Assembly (NCBI RefSeq): GCF_001425575.1
Contig: NZ_LMRD01000013.1
Span: 62,001 to 126,000, forward strand
DNA length: 64,000 nucleotides
Direction: 5' to 3'
Source: Aurantimonas sp. Leaf443
GTDB taxonomy: Bacteria > Pseudomonadota > Alphaproteobacteria > Rhizobiales > Rhizobiaceae
The translations under genes and the position numbers were made by a program. Each line of letters begins with the position of its first letter. Within the stretch, counting starts at the first letter, position 1. This document shows positions 27,881 through 36,635 of the stretch, piece after piece. The notes under the pieces were generated by a model. That model searched no databases and was not told the origin of the DNA. It saw nothing but the letters and a program-made list of their open reading frames with translations.

Positions 27881-28369
27881 CTAGAGCGCCGAATCGCGCC
27901 GCTCGGTGAAGCGCACCACGTAGCTCGCCCAGTCGGCGGGATCGGCCACCTTCTCGTAGAGGCGGCGCGCCGTGCCGGGATTGCGCGGGGCGTGCAGCAC
28001 GAGCTTCGACCAGCCGCGCCCGTCCGCCTCGTCGGCGAGGAGGTCGATCATCGCCTTGGCGATGCCCTTCCGGCGATGGCGCTGGTCGACGAAGATATGG
28101 TCGGCGAGGCCCGAGCGCATGCCCGTCCACACGTCCGGCACGTCGTAGAAGATCAGGAACCCGACGAGCGCCCCGTCGAGCCGGGCGCCGAGGAGCTCGG
28201 CCGTGCGGTCCTGAAGCAGCTGCTCGGCGTAGAAATTGTCCGGCGCGTCGGGCGCCCCGCGAAAGAGCGCCTGGTTGTAGGCCGAGATCAGCGGCGCGAG
28301 ATCGCGCGCGTCGGCAAGGCGCAGCTTTCGGATGTCGATGTCGGGGACCGGCGCTTCCATGGACCCCAT
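27881..28369 (-). CDS. GNAT acetyltransferase
   Basis: The 162-residue protein has the GNAT fold. The beta4 region (GALVGFLIFYDVPDVWTG) leads to the acetyl-CoA loop in HIFVDQRHRRKGIAKAMIDLL (R-x-x-G-I-A, a variant of RxxGxG/A), and the C-terminal NPGTARRLYEKV is the usual motif. The acetyl acceptor is unknown. An ATG at 28360 is an alternative start. It lies downstream of leuC on the same strand with a hairpin-rich gap of 122 bp. Confidence 0.85.
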   Translation of the reverse strand: MGSMEAPVPDIDIRKLRLADARDLAPLISAYNQALFRGAPDAPDNFYAEQLLQDRTAELLGARLDGALVGFLIFYDVPDVWTGMRSGLADHIFVDQRHRRKGIAKAMIDLLADEADGRGWSKLVLHAPRNPGTARRLYEKVADPADWASYVVRFTERRDSAL

Positions 28370-28445
28370 GTCTCGCGGAAAGGAGGAGCCCGTCAAGCCG
28401 GTCCGTTTCGGCAATCGGGCGGCAGGCACCGGCACCGCCGCCCGC

Positions 28446-28475
28446 GGGCGTCCTCGCGTCTGCGAGGAGCGCCCG
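28446..28475 (-). terminator. candidate leuC terminator
   Basis: An imperfect GC stem (GGGCG-CCTCGC with GCGAGG-GCGCCC, one bulge, 4-nt loop) lies just past the leuC stop. No T-tract is present. Confidence 0.3.
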
Positions 28476-28491
28476 GGAGCGGGACCGGTGG

Positions 28492-29901
28492 TCAGCGCCA
28501 GGTCCGGATGTCGACGAAGCGACCGGCGATGGCGGCGGCGGCGGCCATGGCGGGCGAGACGAGATGGGTGCGGCCCTTGTGGCCCTGGCGGCCCTCGAAA
28601 TTGCGGTTCGAGGTCGAGGCGCAGCGCTCGTAGGGCGAGAGCCGGTCCTCGTTCATGCCGAGGCACATGGAGCAGCCCGGCTCGCGCCAGTCGAAGCCGG
28701 CGGCCTTGAACACGGCGTCGAGCCCCTCGGCCTCGGCCTGCGCCTTCACCAGCCCCGAGCCTGGCACGATCATCGCCGAGACGCTCTCGGCCACGCGCCG
28801 TCCCTCCACGACCTTGGCGACCGCGCGCAGGTCCTCGATGCGCCCGTTGGTGCAGGAGCCGATGAAGACGCGGTCGAGCGTGACGTCGGTCATCTTCGTG
28901 CCGGGCGTCAGGCCCATATAGTCGAGCGCGCGTTCCTTGGACTTGCGCTTGTTCTCGTCGGCGATCGCCGCCGGGTCCGGCACCACGCCGTCGATGGAGA
29001 CGACGTCCTCCGGGCTCGACCCCCAGGAGACGATGGGCGGCAGATTGGCCGCGTCCAGCGTGACGACCGCGTCGAAATGGGCGCCCTCGTCGGAATGGAG
29101 CGTCCTCCAGTATGCCACGGCGCGCTCGAACTCGGCGCCCTTGGGGGCGCGCGGCTTGTCGCGCATATAGGCGAAGGTCGTCTCGTCCGGCGCGATCAGC
29201 CCGGCGCGCGCGCCGCCCTCGATCGACATGTTGCAGACCGTCATGCGCCCTTCCATCGAGAGCGCGCGGATCGCCGAGCCGCCATATTCGATGACGTAGC
29301 CCGTGCCCCCGGCCGTGCCGATCTTGCCGATGATGGCGAGGATGATGTCCTTGGCCGTCACGCCCGCCGGGATCTCCCCGTCGACGCGCACCAGCATGTT
29401 CTTGGCCTTGGCCTGGATCAGCGTCTGCGTGGCGAGCACGTGCTCGACCTCGGACGTGCCGATGCCGTGGGCGAGCGCGCCGAAGGCGCCGTGCGTGGAC
29501 GTGTGGCTGTCGCCGCACACGATGGTCGTGCCCGGCAGCGTGAAGCCCTGCTCCGGTCCGATGATGTGCACGATGCCCTGGCGCCGGTCGACGGCGTCGA
29601 AATACTCGATGCCGAAGGCCGCCGCGTTGCGGGCGAGCGTGTCCACCTGCAGGCGGCTCTCGGGATTGGAAATGCCGAAGGAGCGGTCGGAGGTCGGCAC
29701 GTTGTGGTCGACGACGGCCAGCGTCTTCTCCGGGTGGCGCACGCGGCGCCCGGCCATGCGCAGGCCCTCGAAGGCCTGCGGGCTCGTCACCTCGTGCACG
29801 AGATGGCGGTCGATGTAGAGAAGGCCGCTGCCGCCCTCCTCGGAGACGAGATGGTCGTCCCAGATCTTGTCGTAGAGCGTGCGGGGTTTGCCGGATGTCA
29901 T
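28492..29901 (-). CDS. leuC: 3-isopropylmalate dehydratase large subunit
   Basis: LeuC, with LeuD, isomerises 2-isopropylmalate to 3-isopropylmalate in leucine synthesis. The 469-residue aconitase-fold protein has the [4Fe-4S] cysteines in FIGSCTNGR and in GCSMCLGMN, plus [13 protein letters not shown]. The ATG ([13 protein letters not shown]) is preceded by AAGGGA at good spacing. leuD is not adjacent. In related genomes leuC also lies next to rplS, in agreement with the order here. Confidence 0.98.
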   Translation of the reverse strand: MTSGKPRTLYDKIWDDHLVSEEGGSGLLYIDRHLVHEVTSPQAFEGLRMAGRRVRHPEKTLAVVDHNVPTSDRSFGISNPESRLQVDTLARNAAAFGIEYFDAVDRRQGIVHIIGPEQGFTLPGTTIVCGDSHTSTHGAFGALAHGIGTSEVEHVLATQTLIQAKAKNMLVRVDGEIPAGVTAKDIILAIIGKIGTAGGTGYVIEYGGSAIRALSMEGRMTVCNMSIEGGARAGLIAPDETTFAYMRDKPRAPKGAEFERAVAYWRTLHSDEGAHFDAVVTLDAANLPPIVSWGSSPEDVVSIDGVVPDPAAIADENKRKSKERALDYMGLTPGTKMTDVTLDRVFIGSCTNGRIEDLRAVAKVVEGRRVAESVSAMIVPGSGLVKAQAEAEGLDAVFKAAGFDWREPGCSMCLGMNEDRLSPYERCASTSNRNFEGRQGHKGRTHLVSPAMAAAAAIAGRFVDIRTWR

Positions 29902-30009
29902 GCGATCATCCCTTTCGGGGCAGAGGCGGGCGGGCCGCCATGAAAACACGGGAAGAGGAAGCGGAACCTGCGGACCCCGGTCGCCATGCGCCCGGAGCGC
30001 TCGCCGCGC

Positions 30010-30135
30010 CTAGCGCCCGGCGGCGGAAAAGCGCGAGGCGAAGCGGCTGGGCAGCCGCACGTGGTCGGACAGGGCCGCGAAGCCCTCCGTCGTCGGCAGC
30101 GCCACGCGCGCCCGCAAATGTCCGATCCCGCTCAT
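30010..30135 (-). CDS. candidate 41-residue protein upstream of leuC
   Basis: A short frame starts MSGIGHLRARVALPTTEG and ends in FSAAGR before a TAG. Of its 41 codons, 38 have G or C in the third position, like the real genes here. The ribosome site is weak, however, and I recognise no family. It lies in the 327-bp gap between leuC and the XRE gene; the rest of that gap shows nothing else. It has few Leu codons, so it is not an obvious leucine attenuator leader. Low confidence that it is translated. Confidence 0.25.
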   Translation of the reverse strand: MSGIGHLRARVALPTTEGFAALSDHVRLPSRFASRFSAAGR

Positions 30136-30228
30136 GGGCCTGAAATAGCAGGCGGGGGGCGCGCCGACAATGGAAGCGTTCCAGGCGGGGGGACGGGTTC
30201 CGGGCCGGTCGGCTCACGGCACGGCCTC

Positions 30229-31098
30229 TCACGGCACGGCGAGGCCTGCCGCGAAGCGCGAGGTCTGGCGCGCCTCGAACTCGGCCTCGCGCACCAGCCA
30301 GTCAAAATGGCGCGTCAGTTCCACCACCTGCCGGCGTTCGTGGAAGGCGAGGTAGAAGCGCCCGACATAGACCGCCGCCTGCAGCGGCCCGAAGATCGTG
30401 ACGGGCACGGAGAACACCTTCTTGCGGTCGAAGAGATAGAAGCGCAGCGAGGGATAGAGCTCCTCCGTCAGTTGCGCGATGCGCTGCAGCTGCGCGGCGC
30501 GCTCGGGCGCTCCCAGCCCCTGCCAGTAGCCCTCGCCGGCCGCGAAGGCCCGCAGCTCGTCGATCGGCATGGCGATCTCGTAGTCGGTGTCGGGCGCGCG
30601 CAGATAGGCGAGGCGCGCATGCATCTCGGCGATCGCCTGTTCGAAGGTGCGCCCGAGCGAGGCGCCGTATTCGAAGCGCAGCACCGCCTCGGACTTCAGC
30701 ATGTCCGGCAGGGTCGCGGGCACGTGGCGGATCTTGTAGCCGCGCGCCGTCTCGTGCCAGCGGAAGAGAACGTCGTCGGAGGGGCTGCGGGCGGCCTCCT
30801 CGATGCGCATGGCCACCTGCAGCATGTCCGCGCCGCGCTCGCGCCGGTCGGTGAGGCCGAGGAGCCAGTCGCAGGAGACGCCGAGCGCGTCGGCGCATTC
30901 GGCGATGAACTGGGCGTTGGGCATGCGCCCGTCGTCGGCCGAGAGAAGGAGCGACACGGTCGAGCGGTCGGCGCCCGTGGCGCGCGCGAGAGCGCTCTTG
31001 GAAAGGCCGGCGGCGGCCATGGCGGCTTCCAGACGGTCGCGGAAGAGGCGCGAGCGGTCCCGCTTGTCCAAGGCTCGCTCCGTGACAATTGTCGACAT
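30229..31098 (-). CDS. XRE-type HTH transcriptional regulator
   Basis: The 289-residue protein has an N-terminal helix-turn-helix (about residues 17-85: LEAAMAAAGLSKSALARATG, DRSTVSLLLS, FIAECADALGVSCDWLLGL). A roughly 190-residue C-terminal domain that I cannot name follows, with ARGYKIRHVPATLP, FEYGASLG and YVGRFYLAFHERRQVVELTRHFDWLVREA. That domain may be a ligand-sensing module. The ATG at 31098 was chosen because longer frames run through a separate peptide gene. Regulated genes are unknown; candidates are the adjacent peptide, DUF2061 and leuC. Confidence 0.82.
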   Translation of the reverse strand: MSTIVTERALDKRDRSRLFRDRLEAAMAAAGLSKSALARATGADRSTVSLLLSADDGRMPNAQFIAECADALGVSCDWLLGLTDRRERGADMLQVAMRIEEAARSPSDDVLFRWHETARGYKIRHVPATLPDMLKSEAVLRFEYGASLGRTFEQAIAEMHARLAYLRAPDTDYEIAMPIDELRAFAAGEGYWQGLGAPERAAQLQRIAQLTEELYPSLRFYLFDRKKVFSVPVTIFGPLQAAVYVGRFYLAFHERRQVVELTRHFDWLVREAEFEARQTSRFAAGLAVP

Positions 31099-31124
31099 TG
31101 CCGGAAAAGATCGGCAGCGGTGAC

Positions 31125-31187
31125 TTAAACCATGAGAATACACGGAATTCCCGCGGCGAGCACGATAACGTAGATGTGACCCGTCAT
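31125..31187 (-). CDS. 20-residue hydrophobic peptide (putative microprotein)
   Basis: The frame MTGHIYVIVLAAGIPCILMV ends at TAA. It is preceded by a strong Shine-Dalgarno (GGAGG with 7-nt spacing) and is one short membrane-spanning helix with a single Cys. It lies 26 bp before the XRE regulator on the same strand, so both are probably on one transcript. In size and hydrophobicity it recalls bacterial membrane micropeptides and Ibs-type toxins; function unknown. Confidence 0.5.
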   Translation of the reverse strand: MTGHIYVIVLAAGIPCILMV

Positions 31188-31290
31188 CGCCGGTCCTCCA
31201 GCGGCCGGCCTTCTCGAAAACCCGCCCTGCCAGCTGCCGCATGCGTCCGCGCCTGCGCGCCGCCGGTGCTCGTCCCCATGGAGACATCCG

Positions 31291-31521
31291 ATGGAATCGC
31301 GTCGTCGCAGCTTCGCCAAGGCCCTGTCCTGGCAGGCGCTCGGGCTCGTCTCGATGTCGGCGCTCGGCTATCTCTTCACCGGCTCCTTCGCCTCGGGCGG
31401 GGCGCTGGCATTAACCTCCTGCGCCATCGGCTTCCTCACCTATCTCGTGCACGAGCGCATCTGGGCCGGCATCGGCTGGGGCGCGCCGAAGGACTCGCGG
31501 GGCCGCATCTCCGACGCCTGA
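31291..31521 (+). CDS. DUF2061 membrane protein
   Basis: The 76-residue protein matches DUF2061: RRRSFAKALSWQALGLVSMSA, a second span with GGALALTSCAIGFLTYLVHER, and the ending W.GIGWG. Two membrane segments. GGAGA precedes the ATG at good spacing. Function is unknown; the family often neighbours sulfur-assimilation genes, which are absent here. It is divergent from the micropeptide-XRE pair, sharing a 103-bp intergenic region. Confidence 0.85.
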   Translation: MESRRRSFAKALSWQALGLVSMSALGYLFTGSFASGGALALTSCAIGFLTYLVHERIWAGIGWGAPKDSRGRISDA

Positions 31522-31561
31522 CGGGCGCCGGCTCGCAGACGCGCGGGGCCGGCGGGCCACG

Positions 31562-31590
31562 AAAAAAGGGCGGCCCCGAAGGACCGCCCC
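31562..31590 (-). terminator. rplS intrinsic terminator
   Basis: On the minus strand a 9-bp stem (GGGCGGTCC with GGGCCGCCC, one U-G pair) closes a stable TTCG tetraloop and is followed by TTTTTT. This is a textbook intrinsic terminator 28 bp after the rplS stop. Confidence 0.93.
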
Positions 31591-31618
31591 AAAAGGCATC
31601 GTCGTGAAACGAAGAGGC

Positions 31619-32080
31619 TTACTCGGCAGCGCCGGCCTTGGCGGCCGCCTTGTCGGCCTGCACCTTGGCGCGGGCCTCGGCCGCGACGCCGCGGGCATCG
31701 TCGTTGAGCTTGCGGGCGCGCGCATTGGTGGCCTCGACGATACGGGCCGACTTACCGCGACGGTCGCGCAGGTAGTAGAGCTTGGCGCGGCGCACCTTGC
31801 CGCGGCGCACGACCTCGACCGAATCGATCATCGGCGAGTAGACGGGGAAGACGCGCTCGACGCCCTCGCCGTAGGAAATCTTGCGAACCGTGAAGTTCTC
31901 CTGGATGCCGCCGCCCGAACGGGCGATGCAGACGCCCTCGTAGGCCTGGACGCGCGTGCGCGTGCCTTCGGTGACCTTCACGTTGACGCGCAGCGTGTCG
32001 CCGGCCGAGAAGTCGGGCAGCGTGCGGACGGCGTTGATGCGGGCGGCCTCGGCGGCCTCGAGTTCAGCGATGATGTTCAT
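31619..32080 (-). CDS. rplS: 50S ribosomal protein L19
   Basis: The 153-residue protein is bL19, which sits at the 30S-50S interface. Recognisable motifs: [49 protein letters not shown] and [21 protein letters not shown]. The C-terminal Ala/Lys-rich extension of about 25 residues is typical of alphaproteobacterial L19. It is separated from trmD by an opposite-strand permease gene, so it needs its own promoter. It ends in a strong intrinsic terminator. Confidence 0.99.
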   Translation of the reverse strand: MNIIAELEAAEAARINAVRTLPDFSAGDTLRVNVKVTEGTRTRVQAYEGVCIARSGGGIQENFTVRKISYGEGVERVFPVYSPMIDSVEVVRRGKVRRAKLYYLRDRRGKSARIVEATNARARKLNDDARGVAAEARAKVQADKAAAKAGAAE

Positions 32081-32326
32081 GGCATAGCCTCAATTGTTTA
32101 CATGCCGGGATGGCGTGAGCCCCAGCCGGCATGGCCGCCGAAACGGTCAGGTTGTTCTGAGGAAATCGGGGTGGGCCATACACCGCTTTCGCGCCCCTGT
32201 CGAGACGCGGCGCGCGTCTTGGCCCCCGACCAAAGCCACCCCGCCCGGCGCTTGATGCCCGCCGGCGGGCATGGCAATCGGACGGCGGCGCCCCCGCGCC
32301 CGCCCGCCAGCGCCGAAAGCTCCGCC

Positions 32327-33082
32327 ATGCCCCTCATCGAAATCGCGCTTCTGTTCCTCGCGGGCTTCGCGTCCGGCGCCATCAACGCGGTGGCGGGCGG
32401 CGGCACCTTCGTCTCCTTCGGGGCGCTCGTCCTTCTCGGCGTGCCGCCGATCTCGGCCAACGCCACGTCCTCGGTCGCGCAGCTGCCCGGCTACTTCACC
32501 TCCACCCTGCCCTATCTGAAGGACATCCGCACCATGTGGCGGGGGCTCCTGGTGCTGGCGGCGATCTCGGTCGTCGGCTCGCTCCTCGGCGCGCTCCTTC
32601 TCCTGTGGCTCGACAACGAGCAGTTCTCCGCCGCCGTGCCCTGGCTGCTGCTGGGCGCCACCGGCCTCTTCGCCGCCGGCCCCTGGCTGAAGCCCAAGCC
32701 CCGCCACCAGGACGAGGCGCGGCAGGGCCGCGGCCTCGCCGGGCCGCTGATGCAGTTCGTCACCTCGATCTATGGCGGGTTCTTCGGGGCGGGCATGGGC
32801 ATCATGATGCTGGCGACCCTCGGCCTCACGCAGAGCGGCGACTATCACCGGCTCAACGCCACGAAGAACGTGCTCGCCAATGTCATCGCCGTCGTCGCCA
32901 TCGTCGTCTTCGTGTCCGGCGGCGTCGTCTCCTGGCCGGGCGCCATCGCGATGATCCCGGGCGTCGCGCTCGGCGGCTATGCCGGCGTTTGGATCGCCAA
33001 GCGCGTGCCGCAGGTCGCCGTGCGCGTCTTCGTCATCTCGGTCGGCCTCTTCCTCGCGGCCTACTATTTCGCCAAGGGCTGA
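32327..33082 (+). CDS. TSUP (TauE/SafE) family membrane permease
   Basis: The 251-residue protein has about eight membrane spans and the TSUP duplicated motif: GFASGAINAVAGGGTFVSFGAL in the first half and SIYGGFFGAGMGIMML in the second. TSUP proteins export or import sulfite, sulfoacetate or other organic anions; the substrate here is unknown. It lies on the plus strand between rplS and trmD, breaking what is usually a trmD-rplS operon. Confidence 0.9.
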   Translation: MPLIEIALLFLAGFASGAINAVAGGGTFVSFGALVLLGVPPISANATSSVAQLPGYFTSTLPYLKDIRTMWRGLLVLAAISVVGSLLGALLLLWLDNEQFSAAVPWLLLGATGLFAAGPWLKPKPRHQDEARQGRGLAGPLMQFVTSIYGGFFGAGMGIMMLATLGLTQSGDYHRLNATKNVLANVIAVVAIVVFVSGGVVSWPGAIAMIPGVALGGYAGVWIAKRVPQVAVRVFVISVGLFLAAYYFAKG

Positions 33083-33163
33083 GACCGCCGCGCGAAAACG
33101 TCCCCTCCGGCGCCGCACGGCGTGACCCGACGAACAGGTTCCGGGGCGGGCCGGTCCGGGGCC

Positions 33164-33847
33164 TCAGCGCTTCAGGAGGTCGGGGCGCCGCTCGGCGGTG
33201 ATGCGCCGCGCCTCGGCCGCGCGCCAGCGCTCCACCGCGCCGTGGTCGCCGGAGGTGAGGACGGGCGGGATCCTGCGCCCCTCCCATTCGGCGGGCCGGG
33301 TATAGTGCGGGTGTTCGAGGAGCCCGCCCTCGAAACTCTCCGTCTCGCCCGACAGCGCGTTGCCCATCACGCCCGGCAGGAGGCGGATGACGGCGTCCAG
33401 AAGGACGAGCGCGGCAAGCTCCCCGCCCGAGAGCACGTAGTCGCCGATCGAGACCTCCACGAGCCCCCGCCCCTCGATGACGCGCTCGTCGACGCCCTCG
33501 AAGCGCCCGCACAGGAGGACGACGCCCTCGCCCGCCGCCAGCTCGCGCACGAAGGCCTGGGAGAGCGGGCGCCCGCGCGGCGACAGGAAGAGCTTCGGCC
33601 GCGCGTCGCCGGGCGGCGCCGCCTGGTCGAGCGCGGCGGCCACGACGTCCGGCCGCATCACCATGCCCGCCCCGCCGCCCGACGGCGTGTCGTCGACGAG
33701 CCGGTGGCGGCCGATGCCGAACTCGCGGATGGCGACCGTCTCCACCACCGCGTCGCCGCGCGCCAGCGCCTTGCCGGCGAGCGCGGTGCCGAGCGGCCCG
33801 GGAAACATCTCGGGATAGAGGGTGAGGACGCTCGCGCGGAAGGCCAT
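33164..33847 (-). CDS. trmD: tRNA (guanine37-N1)-methyltransferase
   Basis: TrmD methylates G37 next to the anticodon, preventing frameshifting. It is a SPOUT enzyme. The trefoil-knot SAM site is visible as [13 protein letters not shown] and [28 protein letters not shown]. The 227 residues correspond to the compact form. The start is one base after the stop of the ABM gene (TGA-C-ATG), so translation is likely coupled to it. Confidence 0.98.
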   Translation of the reverse strand: MAFRASVLTLYPEMFPGPLGTALAGKALARGDAVVETVAIREFGIGRHRLVDDTPSGGGAGMVMRPDVVAAALDQAAPPGDARPKLFLSPRGRPLSQAFVRELAAGEGVVLLCGRFEGVDERVIEGRGLVEVSIGDYVLSGGELAALVLLDAVIRLLPGVMGNALSGETESFEGGLLEHPHYTRPAEWEGRRIPPVLTSGDHGAVERWRAAEARRITAERRPDLLKR

Positions 33848-33848
33848 G

Positions 33849-34151
33849 TCAGTCGAGCGGCGTCACCGAGCCGATCTCCAGCACGTTGATGTCGCGCGCC
33901 AGATAGCCGACCGCATCGGCCGAGCGGTTCCAGTCCACCGTGTGCGGGCTCTTCACATGGGCGTCGAGATGGGCGCGGCTCTCCCATTCCTCGTAGACGC
34001 GCACGAGGCCCGGCTCCAGGAAGTCCTCGCCGAAGGAGTAGACGATGCAGCCCGCCTCCTTGGCCGTCTCCGTGAGAACCACCCGCGCCTTCTCGCGCAG
34101 CGTCTCGAGGGCGGCGGGCGAGAAGCGGATGGTTCCGGAGACGACGATCAT
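33849..34151 (-). CDS. ABM-domain (antibiotic biosynthesis monooxygenase-like) protein
   Basis: The 100-residue protein is a single ABM ferredoxin-like fold: [20 protein letters not shown], then [37 protein letters not shown]. Family members act as cofactor-free quinol monooxygenases or related small enzymes, usually as dimers. It sits between rimM and trmD, with one base between its stop and the trmD start. The connection with tRNA modification is unclear and may only be positional. Confidence 0.85.
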   Translation of the reverse strand: MIVVSGTIRFSPAALETLREKARVVLTETAKEAGCIVYSFGEDFLEPGLVRVYEEWESRAHLDAHVKSPHTVDWNRSADAVGYLARDINVLEIGSVTPLD

Positions 34152-34265
34152 CGCGAGGGGGCCTTTCGAGGGACGGACGGCACGAGGGTTGGTCGCGCCC
34201 GGCTTACACCGAAACGCCGCCCGGGCAAGCCCCGGCGCGCGCAAGGGGTGGTGCCCCGACGGCGC

Positions 34266-34862
34266 TCAGCGCCCGCCGGTCCCGTCCCCGGTCGAAGCGG
34301 CGTCCTCCTCGCCCTCGCCCTGCTCGTCGCCCTCGCGCACGAGGATCGCGTCCTTCAGGCCCGCGGCGACCATTTCCACGACGATCCGCCCGCCCGCGAC
34401 GTCGATCTCGGGCACGGCGATGCGGCTGAACGGGATCATCACGCTCGCCCCCTTCGACGGCTCGATCTCCAGGAGTTCGCCCGCGCCGAAATCGTGGTGG
34501 GCGAGCACGGTGCCGATCGTCTCGCCCGTCGTCGAGACGGCCTTCAGGCCGATGAGGTCGGCCTCGTAATATTCGTCCTCCCCGGTGCCCTCGGGCAGCA
34601 TCGCGCGCTCGACATAGAGGTCGAGCCCGTTGAGGCGCTCGGCGGCGTTGCGGTCGGCGATCTCGGAAAAGCGCACGACGACGACGGTCTTCTGCAGGCG
34701 CGCCGAGGTCACGGTGTAGCGCTTGCCGTCGGCCCCCGTCAGCGGGCCGTAGGCGCCCAGATCGCGCGGATCGGCGGTGAAGGACTTCACGCGCACCTCG
34801 CCGCGGATGCCGTGCGCACCGCCGACCGTGCCGAGGAGGAGAGGGTTCTGCAGGGTCTTCAT
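34266..34862 (-). CDS. rimM: 16S rRNA processing protein RimM
   Basis: RimM binds r-protein S19 and assists maturation of the 30S head. The N-terminal RimM domain (LLLGTVGGAHGIRGEVRVKSFTADP) and the C-terminal PRC-barrel (EYYEADLIGLKAV, GTVLAHHDFGAGELLEI, MIPFSRIAVPEIDV) are both complete. A Glu/Asp-rich tail ends the 198-residue protein. It is separated from rpsP by a diguanylate cyclase gene, unlike the compact rpsP-rimM-trmD-rplS operon of many bacteria. Confidence 0.97.
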   Translation of the reverse strand: MKTLQNPLLLGTVGGAHGIRGEVRVKSFTADPRDLGAYGPLTGADGKRYTVTSARLQKTVVVVRFSEIADRNAAERLNGLDLYVERAMLPEGTGEDEYYEADLIGLKAVSTTGETIGTVLAHHDFGAGELLEIEPSKGASVMIPFSRIAVPEIDVAGGRIVVEMVAAGLKDAILVREGDEQGEGEEDAASTGDGTGGR

Positions 34863-34988
34863 CGCGCCGGCCGCATCGTTCGTGGAAGGGGTCGCCCGTC
34901 TGTGACCGCCGCCGGGCGAAGGGTCAAGCCGGCCGCCATGGCGCCGCCGGGCGGGAGGTCGCGGGCGCGCGCGGCGCGGGCCGGCGCC

Positions 34989-36467
34989 TCAGCCCGTCTC
35001 GCGGGCCCGCCGGTCGCGCCCCATCGCCAGATAATGGGTGCGCTTGGCCTCGTACATGCGGTGGTCGGCGACGCGCATGGCGTTCTCCAGCCGCTCGCCC
35101 GGCAGCGCGAGCGCGTGGCCCAGGGCGAAGTCGAGGAGGCTGCCGGTGTAGAACTGGTTGTTGATCTCCACCAGCGAGCGCACCTGCTCCAGCAGTTCCT
35201 GCACCGAGGCTTCCGTCGCGCCCGGCAGGAGCAGGGCGAACTCGTCGCCGCCGATCCGGGCCGCGCAGCCCGGCCGTTTCACCGCCCCCGCCAGCACCTC
35301 GCCGGCGCGCCGCAGGAGATCGTCCCCGGCCGCGTGGCCGAGCGTGTCGTTGACCTCCTTGAGGCCGTTGAGATCGGCGACGATGACGGCGACCGGCCCC
35401 TGCCGCTTGCGCTCCAGCCGGTTCATCTCGTCGTTCAGATAGGAGCGGTTGTAGAGCTTGGTCAGGACGTCGTGCTTGCCGAGGAACTCCAGATAGGCCT
35501 CGGCGCGCTTGCGCGCGGTGATGTCGGTGAGCGCGATCTGCACCAGCGACCAGTCGTGCTCGTGGCCGGGAAAGACGGAGAACTGCATGTGGAAATGCAG
35601 TTCCTCGCCGCCGAGCGTGACGTTGGTCACCTCGCGCTGCTGGAAGAGCTTGCCGGTCCACAGATCCACCAGCTGCTCGGAGAAGCTCTCGCGCCCGCGC
35701 TCGCCCGAGAGCGTGTCAGACAGGTGCAGGAGCGCGGCCATGTCGGGCGCGCCGAAGACCTCGAGCGTATGGCGGTTCACCTCCACGACGCGCACCTCGC
35801 TCATGCAGCGGCGCACGAATTCGGGATGGACGTCGAGGAAGGTGCGGAAATCGACGACGCCCGAGGCGCGCACGCCCTGCATCAGCTCGTGGACGGCCGA
35901 GAAGTCCTCCACCCAGAGCGAGACGGGCGAATGGTCGAACAGGCCGCGGATATAGGCCTGCGCCTCCTGCGCGGCGCGGCGCGCGCTCTCGCGCTCGGTC
36001 ACGTCCTCGGTGCTCACCAGCACGCGGCCCCAGTCGCCGTCGACGACGCGGCCCTTCAGCTGCACGTCGAGACGGCGCCCGTCCAGCGTGTAGTTCACCG
36101 CGAGCGTCGTGAACCCGGGCCGGCCCTCGTAGAGCTGCACGAGTTCCTCGACATGGCTGTCCAGCATCTCGCCGCGCAGGACCGTGCCGATCCTGGCGAC
36201 GAGCGTGTCGAGGCTGTCGGCGCCGAATAAGGCGAGCGTGGCGGGATTGGCGTCGAGGACGCGGATGGCGGCGGCCGAGGCGCGCACGCGCTCGCGGTCC
36301 TCGGCGAGGAAGGCGCGCAGGTCCGTGACGCCCGCCGCGCGCCAGCCGTCCATCAGGGCCTTGATGGCGCTGAAGTCGTTCAGCCAGAGCGGAACCGGGG
36401 ACAAGGCGAAGACATCGCTCCCCCAGCCCGATCCTGGCGGCGCGGCGGACTGAGGGGGCTGCGGCAT
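34989..36467 (-). CDS. diguanylate cyclase with two related PAS domains
   Basis: This 492-residue soluble protein has two PAS-type sensory domains (about residues 20-165 and 178-312). They are clearly duplicated: SPVPLWLNDFSAIKALMDG in the first corresponds to SPVSLWVEDFSAVHELMQG in the second. A GGDEF domain follows (about 325-485) with intact GGDEF in RIGGDEFALLLPG, so cyclic-di-GMP synthesis is expected. The usual RxxD inhibitory site before it is degenerate (RPGC). No membrane span. It lies between rpsP and rimM, behind the rpsP terminator-like hairpin. Confidence 0.93.
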   Translation of the reverse strand: MPQPPQSAAPPGSGWGSDVFALSPVPLWLNDFSAIKALMDGWRAAGVTDLRAFLAEDRERVRASAAAIRVLDANPATLALFGADSLDTLVARIGTVLRGEMLDSHVEELVQLYEGRPGFTTLAVNYTLDGRRLDVQLKGRVVDGDWGRVLVSTEDVTERESARRAAQEAQAYIRGLFDHSPVSLWVEDFSAVHELMQGVRASGVVDFRTFLDVHPEFVRRCMSEVRVVEVNRHTLEVFGAPDMAALLHLSDTLSGERGRESFSEQLVDLWTGKLFQQREVTNVTLGGEELHFHMQFSVFPGHEHDWSLVQIALTDITARKRAEAYLEFLGKHDVLTKLYNRSYLNDEMNRLERKRQGPVAVIVADLNGLKEVNDTLGHAAGDDLLRRAGEVLAGAVKRPGCAARIGGDEFALLLPGATEASVQELLEQVRSLVEINNQFYTGSLLDFALGHALALPGERLENAMRVADHRMYEAKRTHYLAMGRDRRARETG

Positions 36468-36576
36468 CGGGGCCTCGCGCAGAACGGATCGGACTCGGCG
36501 AAGAAAGGCGCAGACGCGATCCTGTCCGGCGCCGCATCACCCTAGCGGCAGAAACTCAACGATGACTGAATCCTAC

Positions 36577-36610
36577 AGAGAAGCCGGGGAATTTCTTCCC
36601 CGGCTTCTCT
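36577..36610. terminator. perfect 15-bp hairpin between rpsP and the cyclase gene
   Basis: AGAGAAGCCGGGGAA and its exact complement enclose a 4-nt loop, 26 bp past the rpsP stop. The T-rich run (TTTTCTTCTT) is on the plus-strand side. On the minus strand the stem lacks a T-tract, so for rpsP it may act as attenuator or RNA 3' end. Confidence 0.65.
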
Positions 36611-36635
36611 TTTCTTCTTGTACGGACGATCGCCG

